Part shown: positions 6,104-15,148 of the stretch, piece by piece | Numbering within the stretch: position 1 is the first letter of the stretch | How the letters are laid out: each line of letters starts with the position of its first letter | Origin: Candidatus Hodarchaeota archaeon | Lineage (GTDB): Archaea > Asgardarchaeota > Heimdallarchaeia > Hodarchaeales > Hodarchaeaceae | Direction: 5' to 3' | Length of the DNA stretch: 17,568 bases | Assembly (NCBI GenBank): GCA_016840305.1 | Contig: JAEOSP010000735.1 | Span: forward strand, 1 to 17,568 | Notes under the pieces: model-generated | Seen by the model: the letters and a program-made list of their open reading frames with translations, nothing else | Databases searched by the model: none | What the model was told of the DNA's origin: nothing | Position numbers and translations under genes: made by a program

Positions 6104-8218
6104 ATGTTACCACAGTCCACAACAGTTTTTTCTGGAGTATCTGGGCACAGATTCAGTGTAATGAGGCTTTCCCCTTTTCATCATTCAGCTCGTTTCGCAT
6201 CGTGTTCGTTTGATGGAACTGTACGAATTTGGGATAACGAAAAACAGCATAAAGTCCTTTTTTTCTTTTCAGAGGCGATTGAAGGACTAGAAGTTACTCC
6301 TGATGACAAAAAAATAATTGTTGTTTTATCTGACTCCTCAAAATTATTTGTCTATGATCTCACTAATGATACCTTAAACGAAATTGGAAAAGGAAATGTT
6401 TTTCGAAGTCTATTCCAATCTAGTCCAGATAGTAGTAAAACTGCGGTCGCAACGTTTAATGATGAATTGTACATTTATGATCATCATAAGCAGAATTTAG
6501 GTTCACGGGTTTCAGTAGAAAATGTATCTGGTGATTCGCTAATCTGGTTAGATAACGAAACATGCTGTGTTTCTAAAAGGGATGGTAATGTTGCGATTAT
6601 TGATACGAATGCAAGAACTATTACGAGAGAACATCGTCTTCATGATGGTTTGATAACTTCAATTTGTATGGATGGAGATGAAATTGTAACCGTATCTGAA
6701 GATGGAACAGGAAAGATTCATGATCTCAGCTTTAATCCGAAATTTGGCTTTAAACTTAAATTCACACCTCAATCGGTCAGCTACAGCGCAAAAGACCAGT
6801 TGATAATTGTCTCTGGAGATAGAAACTTACTATTTGTTGACGTAAACACTGGGGAGTTGACTTTGACAACTCAAGCATTAACTGGTTGTAATACAATAAT
6901 TAATTCTGAATCAAAAATCTACAGAGGAACAGGAGAGCATGACATATCTGTTTATTCTAATACAGGACAGGAAATAAATACGATACTTGGAAGGGAAAAA
7001 ACTGCTGAAGCAGTAGCGTACTTAGGTGAAAACGCATTACTCTATGGTTCTGGTGATAATTCAGTCCACTTACTAAACTATAGTAATGCTGACGATAGAA
7101 AATTGATATCCCACACAGAGACAATTTCTGATTTATTATTTGATTCAATCACTAAAAATGTGTTTTCTTCCTCATTTGATGATTCGATCTCAGTTTACAA
7201 CTTAGAGACAGGAAATGAGCTTAGCAGGATCAAAAACATACCTCTACCAACTAAACTAGCTTTATCACCTTCTAGAGAGTTTTTTGCCGCTGGTTGTAGC
7301 GCAGATAATAGTATACATGTTTTTCATTCAACAGGAGAAGAATATGCTAGCTGGGATGCCCATGAAGATTATATTAGTATCGTTTTCTTCCTAAATGATG
7401 AGGTGGTTATATCTGGGTCTGATGACAAACTTGTTCGTTTTTGGAAACCAAATGGAAAATTATTAAGCTCACTTAAAATGAATGCAGCTGTAAAAGCAGT
7501 ACATACTACCCCTGTATTTAATTACACAGTTATTGGATTGGAGAATGGAGATATATTGCTGTTTGAGAAAATTACAAACCGTGAAATTGTAAAATATACC
7601 GTTTCTAACTCAATCCAATGTATCAAAGTGATTAATCATTCTCTATTATTTTTCGCCGCAAAGAACATCCTTTACAGAATGGACCTGGATGGCCCAAATA
7701 TCATAAGTGTAAAAGAAGTAGTTCGTCATACAGAGCCTATCAGAGGGTTATTTTGGGATGAGAAGACGAAAAAAGTTACATCTATTGACCACAGCATTGA
7801 AATTATAGAAACACGTTTTATTGAAAGCTCAGAAGCATTCGATTCGGAAAAAACGTACGAATCATCTCCCTCAACAGTTGTATTTGCTCCAAGTGAATCA
7901 TACGATGAACTAGAATCCGAAAAAACTAAGAAATTAATAGAGGATTATGAACAATCAATCATTCCAGATACTGAATCGTTGATAAAGATTAAGGAATATT
8001 TAATTACAGTTTCGGAACAGCTAACGAATTTGATTAATCCCAAGTTAAAGGAAATAGGTATAGATTCAGAACGATTTCAAAAGGCACTACACGAAATCGA
8101 AGAACAGGTCACAAGGAAGCTTAAAAATATCCAGGAGGGACTTGAAAATACATCAGAACAGGATGACGAAAGAAATTCTGAATGGAAAGAACTTGATTGG
8201 GGTAAGAGAAGGCATTAA
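6104..8218 (+). CDS. WD40-like double beta-propeller protein with C-terminal coiled coil
   Basis: About 700 residues, cytosolic (no signal peptide). Numbering is from a GTG at 6092; I prefer ATG 6104, with GAAGTGAT before it. From about residue 18 to 575 the chain is a run of roughly 40-residue beta repeats with WD40-type ends: FDGTVRIWD (40-48), SDSSKLFVYDL (80-90), SEDGTGKIHDL (202-212), GDNSVHLLNY (321-330), SFDDSISVYNL (361-371), SGSDDKLVRFW (441-451). Twelve to fourteen blades would make two propellers. After an acidic linker (580-610) comes a Lys/Glu-rich helical region (about 605-685) with coiled-coil character. Propellers are docking platforms, so a scaffold role is likely, but no partner or enzyme activity is shown. 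It heads a co-directional run with two membrane-protein genes. Confidence 0.85.
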   Translation: MLPQSTTVFSGVSGHRFSVMRLSPFHHSARFASCSFDGTVRIWDNEKQHKVLFFFSEAIEGLEVTPDDKKIIVVLSDSSKLFVYDLTNDTLNEIGKGNVFRSLFQSSPDSSKTAVATFNDELYIYDHHKQNLGSRVSVENVSGDSLIWLDNETCCVSKRDGNVAIIDTNARTITREHRLHDGLITSICMDGDEIVTVSEDGTGKIHDLSFNPKFGFKLKFTPQSVSYSAKDQLIIVSGDRNLLFVDVNTGELTLTTQALTGCNTIINSESKIYRGTGEHDISVYSNTGQEINTILGREKTAEAVAYLGENALLYGSGDNSVHLLNYSNADDRKLISHTETISDLLFDSITKNVFSSSFDDSISVYNLETGNELSRIKNIPLPTKLALSPSREFFAAGCSADNSIHVFHSTGEEYASWDAHEDYISIVFFLNDEVVISGSDDKLVRFWKPNGKLLSSLKMNAAVKAVHTTPVFNYTVIGLENGDILLFEKITNREIVKYTVSNSIQCIKVINHSLLFFAAKNILYRMDLDGPNIISVKEVVRHTEPIRGLFWDEKTKKVTSIDHSIEIIETRFIESSEAFDSEKTYESSPSTVVFAPSESYDELESEKTKKLIEDYEQSIIPDTESLIKIKEYLITVSEQLTNLINPKLKEIGIDSERFQKALHEIEEQVTRKLKNIQEGLENTSEQDDERNSEWKELDWGKRRH

Positions 8219-8314
8219 TTTTAAGAATTGACGAAAACTTATGAAAAAAATAAAAAATTTGTAAAACATGTAAAAGAAGAGTACAGGTAAAAATTATCGG
8301 ATATCGACATACAA

Positions 8315-8320
8315 AAGGAG
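8315..8320 (+). promoter_or_regulatory. ribosome-binding site (AAGGAG)
   Basis: AAGGAG lies 9 bases before the ATG at 8330. It fixes that start and is one of the stronger Shine-Dalgarno sites in the window. Confidence 0.6.
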
Positions 8321-8329
8321 AAAGAAATA

Positions 8330-9490
8330 ATGGTAGGTGACCAAGAAAAAATGTCAAGAAATGATGAGATGATTGGAGACGCGAATTCTGAAACCAAGGC
8401 GCAAAAAATTCGTAGATTTACAACAAAAGCATCAAAGAACCTTGGAAATTATATGATAATAACTTTGAAAGAAATGTTCAAAGGATTAAGACATCCAGAA
8501 TTCAGTTTTGCAATTTCTGGAATAGTTATTTCGGTAATTCTAATATTAATTTCTCTATTTTTCTTTCTAGGTCCGTATGTAATTTCAAATGCTAGCACTA
8601 GCACGGGAACTCCAGCTATCCAGCTCATAAGCTTTACAATTCCTGCTCATCCCTTAGGAGTATTATTTAGCATAGTTGTCGCCTTTGTAGAAATTTACCT
8701 ATGGTTTCTTGTGGGGATGAAAGTAACTCCCAAAGCTGCTCACTACCTTGTTGATAATAAGGCGTTAAAGCTTGTGTTTACAAAGGGACATGTCCATTAT
8801 CTGGAATATGTGCCAGTAGAAAAAAGAAAAATCGCAATGCCGCATATTTTGAATAAATATATTGCATTAATTATCGCATGGGTATCTTTGTCAGCATTTC
8901 TGCTTCAAATTTTCGCTGGTCTGTTATCAGGAGGAGATCCTAGCGTCTTACTCAATCCTGGTAATAATATTTTTCTATTTCTTATACGAACAATATTGAT
9001 ATTCATATTGGTTCCTATTGTGTTTACTTTGGTTTATCCAGTCGGTTGGATGCTAGTAGATGCAAAATTGAAGGCATATAATAAGTTCACAAAGCTCAAT
9101 TGGTTAGTTGGGCAAAAAGTTGTTAGCTTAACTGCTGGAATTATTACCATTGGTTCTATTATGGGTTTAGGAGCAACAATTATTGATAGATTATTCGAAC
9201 AATTACAATTGATAATAGATCTTGTTCTTTTCTGTATTGTCAATGTATCATTAATTGTAATTTTAATATCAATTTTCTATAACATATTCTTCCAAGGAAC
9301 ATTTTACAGGAGAATTACTGAATCTATAGAAGTAGGTTTTGGAGTAACCGCGGTTACACTCGTAAATAAACATGGGGATGAAATTGTAGAAGAAACTTTT
9401 AATGAAAAATCGACTCTTAGTGAAGTTAACCAAGGTGATTCGATTATTAACATTCCAGAGGATAATATTCTATCAGAACAAGAGGAATGA
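8330..9490 (+). CDS. six-helix integral membrane protein, function unknown
   Basis: I do not recognise the family. The 386 residues have a polar, charged N-terminus (1-55), then hydrophobic segments at about 61-84, 109-131, 177-200, 213-240, 264-285 and 293-320. A basic loop lies between helices 2 and 3 (about 132-176, with VEKRKIAMPH), and a basic loop is also at 245-262, which suggests those face the cytosol. The C-terminal 65 residues are hydrophilic and acidic (ending SEQEE). There are no transporter or enzyme motifs that I can name. It lies 111 bases after the WD40-like gene and 79 bases before a second membrane-protein gene on the same strand, so it probably works with them. Its acidic tail and basic loops could bind soluble partners; this is inference. 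Confidence 0.82.
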   Translation: MVGDQEKMSRNDEMIGDANSETKAQKIRRFTTKASKNLGNYMIITLKEMFKGLRHPEFSFAISGIVISVILILISLFFFLGPYVISNASTSTGTPAIQLISFTIPAHPLGVLFSIVVAFVEIYLWFLVGMKVTPKAAHYLVDNKALKLVFTKGHVHYLEYVPVEKRKIAMPHILNKYIALIIAWVSLSAFLLQIFAGLLSGGDPSVLLNPGNNIFLFLIRTILIFILVPIVFTLVYPVGWMLVDAKLKAYNKFTKLNWLVGQKVVSLTAGIITIGSIMGLGATIIDRLFEQLQLIIDLVLFCIVNVSLIVILISIFYNIFFQGTFYRRITESIEVGFGVTAVTLVNKHGDEIVEETFNEKSTLSEVNQGDSIINIPEDNILSEQEE

Positions 9491-9569
9491 AGAATGTTAC
9501 AAGTAATGCAATTCATATTAAATTCAGAATGTTTTTTCTTCTCACTTTAGGAAATATAGGTTGATAACA

Positions 9570-11045
9570 ATGGATTTAACAACGATTTTAAACGTGTATT
9601 GTCGAAAAATTGGAATATGGTTTTTAAGTCTTATTCCAATTATTTTAGCCTTCTCATTAATTGTTTTATCCTTTTCTTCCTCCGAAACTACAACATATGA
9701 AGTTTTACTGTTATATACGGGGATATTATATATTGTGCTGATTTTAGTGGCGATCCCATTTGCTCTTAATGGGTATTTTATGGAAAAGGTATTTAATGCA
9801 GAAATTAAGAGAATAATAAGTTCTGGACTCTTAGTTGAAGGGATAGAAGGTTTTGATGAAGTTAAATCGAGGATAAAATTATTATACAGAGGCTCTTATT
9901 CAGTGACAATTAGCGTTCTAATTTCTTTCTGTGTATTTCTTTCTGTCCAGCTTATAGAGTCTAGTGCAGAATTTGCATATCTCGCCCGAATTTTCATATT
10001 TTTAGCAAGTATTGGATTGCTAGCAATTTCAAGTGGGGCATCGATGTTATTGAAATTACCCGATAGATCAGCTATTCAACCAGGGGGCTTAATGAAGTAT
10101 TATTCTCCACGAAGTTTGCCAATAAAGCTTGATAATCTGCTTACAGATTCAATTATTCCTCAATTGGATCCAATAACTCGAATACAGATGGATGATTGGT
10201 CTAAAACAATAGTTGACGCAATGAATCCAGACTTTTTACCTGAATTTGATGGCCAAATACGATTAGAACGAGCAAGGGAAAAAATCTTTTTGCTCGTATT
10301 TCTAAAAGAAAAGATATCCTTACTTATGTCCGAAGATATTTTCACCTCTGAAATGAAAGAAATAATCAGCTCCAAGCATTTTGACAATTTTATCAAAGGA
10401 AAAACGTCAAATATTTCTATCAAAACTTTAAAAACAATCATACAGGATGTCACAAAAGAAATCCCTGCAATTTTTGAAATTGTTCAAAGAATTTTCGTCC
10501 TAGTTAGTGATAATTTACATCTCCTACATAACAAACAGGAATTTGTTACAATAACTCATCCTAATGTTCATATTGGGAATATTGATCCGTTTAGGATAAC
10601 TATTTTTATCTTGAATTTAAAAGAAGTCGCTAGAAAGGTTAACCTACAGGTACAAACCTCTATGGGTGGACTTGACCCTGATGATGCTTCTCAAACTCTT
10701 TTATTAGATCCTAGCGCAATTAAATTACCCTCAACTGATCAAAAATTAAAATTTTCATCTTCAAGTGATCCTATCGATCTCTTACGTCTTGTAAGCTCTA
10801 TTTTGCAAGTAGGTGACGCAATTAATCTTCAGTTCAGGCCAAATCGCACGGGTACCCATGTTTTAAATATTTCTGTTGAGGATAAAGAGGGTATTATTAC
10901 AGGTAGATCTATAGTAATATCTGTGCAGCGTGATTTAATTTTTTATTTAAAGACAATGGGTGCAAAAGCTCTTGGTTATGCTGGTGCAGCTGTTTCATTT
11001 ATAGGAATAGGATTAGGAAGTTTTGCAGGATTATTAAGGTTTTAA
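9570..11045 (+). CDS. multi-domain membrane protein with C-terminal tail anchor, function unknown
   Basis: Numbering is from a TTG at 9561; the ATG at 9570 (residue 4) is preferred because AGGTTGAT lies just before it. Hydrophobic helices are at about 17-39, 47-70, 113-132 and 140-164. A long soluble part follows (165-465): a helical half with charged heptad-like stretches (about 230-330), then a beta-rich half (about 330-465) that ends in LQFRPNRTGTHVLNISVED, the look of an Ig-like or CARDB-type strand set. The extreme C-terminus (470-491) is a Gly/Ala-rich helix (ALGYAGAAVSFIGIGLGSF) that would be a fifth membrane segment. I know no protein of this layout. With the preceding membrane protein and the WD40-like gene it may form one assembly; the gene order is the only evidence. 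Confidence 0.8.
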   Translation: MDLTTILNVYCRKIGIWFLSLIPIILAFSLIVLSFSSSETTTYEVLLLYTGILYIVLILVAIPFALNGYFMEKVFNAEIKRIISSGLLVEGIEGFDEVKSRIKLLYRGSYSVTISVLISFCVFLSVQLIESSAEFAYLARIFIFLASIGLLAISSGASMLLKLPDRSAIQPGGLMKYYSPRSLPIKLDNLLTDSIIPQLDPITRIQMDDWSKTIVDAMNPDFLPEFDGQIRLERAREKIFLLVFLKEKISLLMSEDIFTSEMKEIISSKHFDNFIKGKTSNISIKTLKTIIQDVTKEIPAIFEIVQRIFVLVSDNLHLLHNKQEFVTITHPNVHIGNIDPFRITIFILNLKEVARKVNLQVQTSMGGLDPDDASQTLLLDPSAIKLPSTDQKLKFSSSSDPIDLLRLVSSILQVGDAINLQFRPNRTGTHVLNISVEDKEGIITGRSIVISVQRDLIFYLKTMGAKALGYAGAAVSFIGIGLGSFAGLLRF

Positions 11046-11063
11046 TTTACGCATAAGACAATT

Positions 11064-11075
11064 GGAGGGTTGATC
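11064..11075 (+). promoter_or_regulatory. extended ribosome-binding site (GGAGGGTTGATC)
   Basis: This matches the complement of the 16S 3' tail (GGAGGTGATCC) with one inserted base, 5 bases before the ATG at 11081. It fixes the start of the transporter. Confidence 0.55.
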
Positions 11076-11080
11076 TAAAA

Positions 11081-12382
11081 ATGGAAGATTTTCTAAAGAG
11101 AAATTCAGTTCTCCCTCTAATATTTTTATTCGGACTTATTTTGCTCAATGGGGTCGGAATCACTCTTCCAATTCCAAACTTAATACAAATTGGGGAACAA
11201 TTAAATTTTCCTCTCATTGGAATTATTGAAGCGTTGTTTATACTCTTTTCTATGTTTTCACTAGTAGTCTGGGGTTATTTTGTTGATAAATTTGACCGTA
11301 AACCTCTCTTATATGCAGCAAATATTATTTGGTTAATACCTGCGGTTTGTATATTTCTTTTCCCAGATTCTATAATGTTATATGTAATTGGTAGATTAGG
11401 AATGGCTATAGGTTTATCTGCATTTAGTCCTCTAACCTATTCAATCATAGCAGATTCTGCACAATATAATGATCGTGGTTTAGTTTCATCAGGATTGAAC
11501 CTGGCTTGGGTGGGTTCCAGTGCAATGGGTATAATATTGGGAGCGATGTTTACATCAAACTGGCACTATTCATTTGGTTTAGTCGGTGGTTTAGGTGTAA
11601 TCTTGCTTGCTGGTATCTTTTTTCTGAAAATACCATCAAGGGGTCAAAAAGAACCTGCTTTTGCTGAATTATCGAGTTTTCAGTACAAATGGCGTATTGA
11701 ATTACGCTTACTTCCCAAAATGATGAAAAAGAAGAGCCTTTTTTGGCTATTGATTCAGGGGATTTTTGCACTAATTCCTGGAACTGTTTTTACTTACTGG
11801 TTAGTGTCATTTCTGGCTTCTTCAGAGGGAATGATGGTCTCAATCGAAATTGCCAGTATTATAGCAATTGTTATTGCTAGTGGACGAGCCCCTGGCTACA
11901 TTGTTTTTGGATGGTTGGGTGATAAGCTTACTCAAAATTCAGAAAATTCAGCTATTCGAGCGAAAATTGCAACCTCGGGTATGTTTTTACAAGCAATATT
12001 CTTTTTCGGAGCATTCTTAGTATTGGGGACTTCTTTTACAGAAAAAATTTCGTTCTCACTTTTATTCTGGATTGGAAGTTTTCTTGGTGCGGCTTCAGGA
12101 CCCAATCGGACTACATTACTATTTGATATTTCGTTACCCGAGTCTAGAGGGACTTTAGGTTCTTTATATTCTTTAACCGATCATTTAGGAGCAGCTTTTG
12201 GGGTTTTCATTTCGACATTGTTTCTACAGGCGTTTGAATACGATTTCGTATTTCTTACAAGCCTCATATTCTATTTATTAGCAACGTTGAGTTGGTATCG
12301 TTGCGTAAAGTACATTCCTAATGATCAAGCGCAAATTACGCAAATTTTGACTAAACGAGCTCATTCCGTAATAAAAAAATAG
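11081..12382 (+). CDS. major facilitator superfamily (MFS) transporter
   Basis: Twelve hydrophobic segments are expected over 433 residues. The clearest family mark is motif A in the loop after helix 2: GYFVDKFDRKP (residues 65-75), the G...D..GRR pattern with Asp69 and Arg73. A second copy of that pattern, GWLGDKLT, follows helix 8. GRLGMAIGLSAFSP (about 104-117) is the helix 4 region with its Arg/Gly motif B-like look. A Gly-rich GAASGPNRTTLLFD lies near helix 10, with RGT in the next loop. These say secondary active transporter; the substrate cannot be read from the sequence. It begins 35 bases after the preceding membrane protein, so it may share its transcript. Confidence 0.87.
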   Translation: MEDFLKRNSVLPLIFLFGLILLNGVGITLPIPNLIQIGEQLNFPLIGIIEALFILFSMFSLVVWGYFVDKFDRKPLLYAANIIWLIPAVCIFLFPDSIMLYVIGRLGMAIGLSAFSPLTYSIIADSAQYNDRGLVSSGLNLAWVGSSAMGIILGAMFTSNWHYSFGLVGGLGVILLAGIFFLKIPSRGQKEPAFAELSSFQYKWRIELRLLPKMMKKKSLFWLLIQGIFALIPGTVFTYWLVSFLASSEGMMVSIEIASIIAIVIASGRAPGYIVFGWLGDKLTQNSENSAIRAKIATSGMFLQAIFFFGAFLVLGTSFTEKISFSLLFWIGSFLGAASGPNRTTLLFDISLPESRGTLGSLYSLTDHLGAAFGVFISTLFLQAFEYDFVFLTSLIFYLLATLSWYRCVKYIPNDQAQITQILTKRAHSVIKK

Positions 12383-12525
12383 TAGTATTGCATATTATCT
12401 CTTGTGAAACCGAAATTCCAAGTAAAATAAAGTTGGATGACGAAATCAGTTCTGAAATCCAAAAGTATTTACCCCAAATTGTAAACGATTGTTCTTTGTA
12501 CAATAAACTACATTGAGGAAAAAAA

Positions 12526-14298
12526 ATGCCAAAAAATCTATATGTAAGATCGTTGGGGGTAATGACTTTCCTATGGGGACTAGTTTTTGTAGTGGGTATG
12601 GTACTAGTAGCATTAATTTCACTTACAATGCCTGATTTAATACCTGTGGGATCAGAGTACCTACTAATATTATTCCCAGTAATTTTTGCCTTATTTATTG
12701 TGGGCCTTCAATACTTAATTTCCCCATGGATAATGGATTTTACAATGGGATGGGTATATAATGCAACAAAATACCAAGTAGAAGAACTTCCACCCCACAT
12801 AAAAAACTTCCTTCTTCAGCAAATGGAGTTAAATAACTTCTCACTGAAGTGGGTTGCGATTATCCATGATAATAATCCGAACGCTTTCACCTATGGGCAT
12901 ACTAAAAAGAGAGCTCGAATGGCGATAACCGAAGGAATAATAAATTACCTATCCGATGAAGAACAATTAGCAGTTGTAGCTCATGAGTGCGGTCACATTG
13001 TTCACCGCGATTTCATATGGATGACTGTTGCTGCTGCTATCCCGTTAATGCTTTATTCCTTTTATCAAGGATTAATGACTTATGCGAGGTTTTCTCGATA
13101 TTCAGGCGGAAAAGATCAGCAAAAAGTTGGCGCATTTGCAATTGTAGCTGCTATTGGTGCTTTCATAGCTTACATGATTTCACAGTACATCGTGCTTTTC
13201 CTTTCTCGAGTAAGAGAATATTACGCAGATAGCTTTTCTGCAGAAGCAACTGGTCAACCAGGAGCATTATCTCGTGCTTTGGTGAAAATAGCTTATGGTA
13301 TGGTTAAAGAGGATTCAATTAATGCAGAAAAAATGGATGATAAGAATCTTTCTCCAACTGAGCGTAAGCAAGCCTCAAAACGGGCTGCTTTTACTACAGG
13401 AATACGTGCATTAGGGATATTTGATGTATCAAGTGCGAAAGACCTTGCAATGTCTTCTTATGGCCGAGGTATGACTCTTAATAATGAGAGCGTTGCAAAA
13501 GCGGCTCAATGGGATCTTTCTAATCCTTGGGGCCGGTTTCTTGAACTTTCCTCAACCCATCCTCTCGCAGCGAAACGAATTATCTCTCTTAATCAAATGC
13601 AGGAAGATCGTGGGATAACCCCTGAGTTTCCTTCGATGGGAAAGGTGAAATATCCAGAGAGTCTTTGGGATGAATTTCTAATCGACCTGTTTTTGCATTA
13701 TATTGCACCAATACTATTCTTCGTTCTACCAATAATTTTGGCTGTAATAGCTGCTTCTGTAGGAGTTAATCCTACTATTGGAGTCGGGACTGGATTAGTG
13801 TTATCTGGTTTGGTTTGGAAATTAAGAAGGCGTGAAAAATATCCCAAGTTACGCCTTTCGGATCCTACAGTCGATATAACTTTTTGTTTGACCGATCAGA
13901 CCAAAAATGGATACTATGAAGTATCCCCTCTACGTGGTAAAGGAGCAGTATTTGAAGGAACAGTTGTTGGAAGAGGAGTGCCTGGCTATTTCTTAAGTGA
14001 AGATTTAGTTATTCAAGATGAATCTGGCTTAATAACCCTTGACTATTCGCCTATCCTAGGATTCATGAGCTTCTTTTTTGCCCTTTTTCGAGCCCCAAAG
14101 TTACAAGGGATGAAAATCAAAGCCTATGGCTGGTATCATAGGGGCCCAGGGCCAGTTCTAAAATTATGGAAAATGGTTACAGAAGATGGAAAGACTTTTC
14201 ACAATCGGTGGTCTGGAGCTAATTGGTTATTCATGTGGATCGTAATACTACTCGGAATAGCTTTAATCATTTCGGGATTACCTACATTTTTTCTATAG
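12526..14298 (+). CDS. M48-family (HtpX-like) membrane zinc protease with extra C-terminal domain
   Basis: This is a membrane-bound metallopeptidase of the HtpX/Ste24 group, thought to remove damaged membrane proteins. N-terminal helices lie at about 13-33 and 45-66. The zinc motif HECGH has His153, Glu154 and His157; the third ligand Glu231 is in REYYAD, after helices at about 163-182 and 202-225. STHPLAAKRI (343-352) is the usual substrate-groove motif. The core ends near 365; then come two more hydrophobic helices (about 390-412, 416-430), a basic RRREK, a beta-rich domain (about 440-560, with GRGVPGYFLSEDLVIQDESG) and a last helix (567-588). At 590 residues it is about twice a plain HtpX. 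A GAGG lies 7 bases before the ATG. The 143-base gap before it suggests its own promoter. Convergent with the nitrilase gene. Confidence 0.87.
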   Translation: MPKNLYVRSLGVMTFLWGLVFVVGMVLVALISLTMPDLIPVGSEYLLILFPVIFALFIVGLQYLISPWIMDFTMGWVYNATKYQVEELPPHIKNFLLQQMELNNFSLKWVAIIHDNNPNAFTYGHTKKRARMAITEGIINYLSDEEQLAVVAHECGHIVHRDFIWMTVAAAIPLMLYSFYQGLMTYARFSRYSGGKDQQKVGAFAIVAAIGAFIAYMISQYIVLFLSRVREYYADSFSAEATGQPGALSRALVKIAYGMVKEDSINAEKMDDKNLSPTERKQASKRAAFTTGIRALGIFDVSSAKDLAMSSYGRGMTLNNESVAKAAQWDLSNPWGRFLELSSTHPLAAKRIISLNQMQEDRGITPEFPSMGKVKYPESLWDEFLIDLFLHYIAPILFFVLPIILAVIAASVGVNPTIGVGTGLVLSGLVWKLRRREKYPKLRLSDPTVDITFCLTDQTKNGYYEVSPLRGKGAVFEGTVVGRGVPGYFLSEDLVIQDESGLITLDYSPILGFMSFFFALFRAPKLQGMKIKAYGWYHRGPGPVLKLWKMVTEDGKTFHNRWSGANWLFMWIVILLGIALIISGLPTFFL

Positions 14299-14314
14299 CT
14301 AATTCCTTCTCCCC

Positions 14315-14322
14315 TTTTTTTT
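14315..14322 (+). terminator. T8 tract after the protease gene (likely archaeal terminator)
   Basis: A CCCC then eight Ts lies 17 bases after the protease stop, without a hairpin. Archaeal RNA polymerase ends transcripts at such T-runs. The tract overlaps the last bases of the convergent nitrilase gene. Confidence 0.5.
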
Positions 14323-15148
14323 ATATAAGACCTATTTCTTTCCTGTAAGACCTTTGTTCTCGTATTTTACTCACAAAGATGGTTTTAACAACTATTCCAC
14401 ACTCCCCTGATTCAAGTGTTTCAATCATATATTTTCCTTTAACCTCTTGATTTGTAAAGCGTTTTGAGGGGTCAACAATTATTGAAGCTCCACAACTCCA
14501 GAAAGGTTCCATTAAAGGTAATTTTGCAGTATCACTTACGATAACGGCCATTGCTGATTCTTTTGCTCGTATAAAAGCTAAATTATGCCATATGTATTGT
14601 CCATAATTTGTATATGATTTATTTGGAACAACTGATAAAGTGGGAACGAAAAGAACATCTGTATCATTAATTATCATCTTCTTTGCAATATTCGAAGACC
14701 ACAGATCATTACATATACAAATACTAGCATTAAATTTTTCCAAAGTCCAGTGGAAAGAGTGTTCACCCGCTACCATGTTCTGGTTAAGTTCATACCCAAA
14801 CAAACGATGTTTATCATAAGTACCAATTATTTTTCCATGCGGATTTACTATAGACGAGCGATTTACGTAATTCTCTCCAACCTTAACAATTTGGCTTCCC
14901 CCAATAATCCAACTTGAGTAGGTTTTAGCAATAGATTGTAAAAAAGATATGGACTCTTTCTCTGATTCTTTTGAATAGCTATTAATCCTTAATCCATTCC
15001 AGTACTCTGGGAAACATATTACATCAATTTCTGGACTAAGATCATGACTATCGAGTAACCGCTGGTAATTAGATAAAGTCCCATCTAAATTATGGAGCGA
15101 TAATTCTGGTTGCAAGCTCAGAATTTTTAGCTTATCTAGGGGTGTCAT
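14321..15148 (-). CDS. nitrilase-superfamily carbon-nitrogen hydrolase (amidase-like)
   Basis: Members hydrolyse amides or nitriles with a Glu-Lys-Cys triad. All three are visible: Glu48 in VICFPEYW, Lys113 in TYDKHRLFGYE (110-120) and Cys146 in CICNDLW. The usual CYDLRFPE after the cysteine is altered to CNDLWSSNI, so the substrate pocket is probably unlike the omega-amidase or carbamoylputrescine types. VNPHGKIIGTYDKHRLF matches the N.G...G.Y.K..LF block. Length 275 is normal. The ATG overlaps the stop of the upstream Fe-S gene by four bases (ATGA), which implies translational coupling and a shared operon. The substrate is not known; an amide made or used by the linked redox enzyme is possible. 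Confidence 0.85.
   Translation of the reverse strand: MTPLDKLKILSLQPELSLHNLDGTLSNYQRLLDSHDLSPEIDVICFPEYWNGLRINSYSKESEKESISFLQSIAKTYSSWIIGGSQIVKVGENYVNRSSIVNPHGKIIGTYDKHRLFGYELNQNMVAGEHSFHWTLEKFNASICICNDLWSSNIAKKMIINDTDVLFVPTLSVVPNKSYTNYGQYIWHNLAFIRAKESAMAVIVSDTAKLPLMEPFWSCGASIIVDPSKRFTNQEVKGKYMIETLESGECGIVVKTIFVSKIREQRSYRKEIGLI

Noticed and set aside
12383..12525. Possible small gene or RNA between the MFS and M48 genes
   Set aside because: Only an AT-rich stretch with a weak 5-base inverted repeat; no start with RBS and no stable hairpin.
12987..13232. Plus-strand open frame inside the M48 protease gene
   Set aside because: It is a shadow in a second frame of the zinc-motif region, with Cys/Ser/Phe-rich sequence and no motif.
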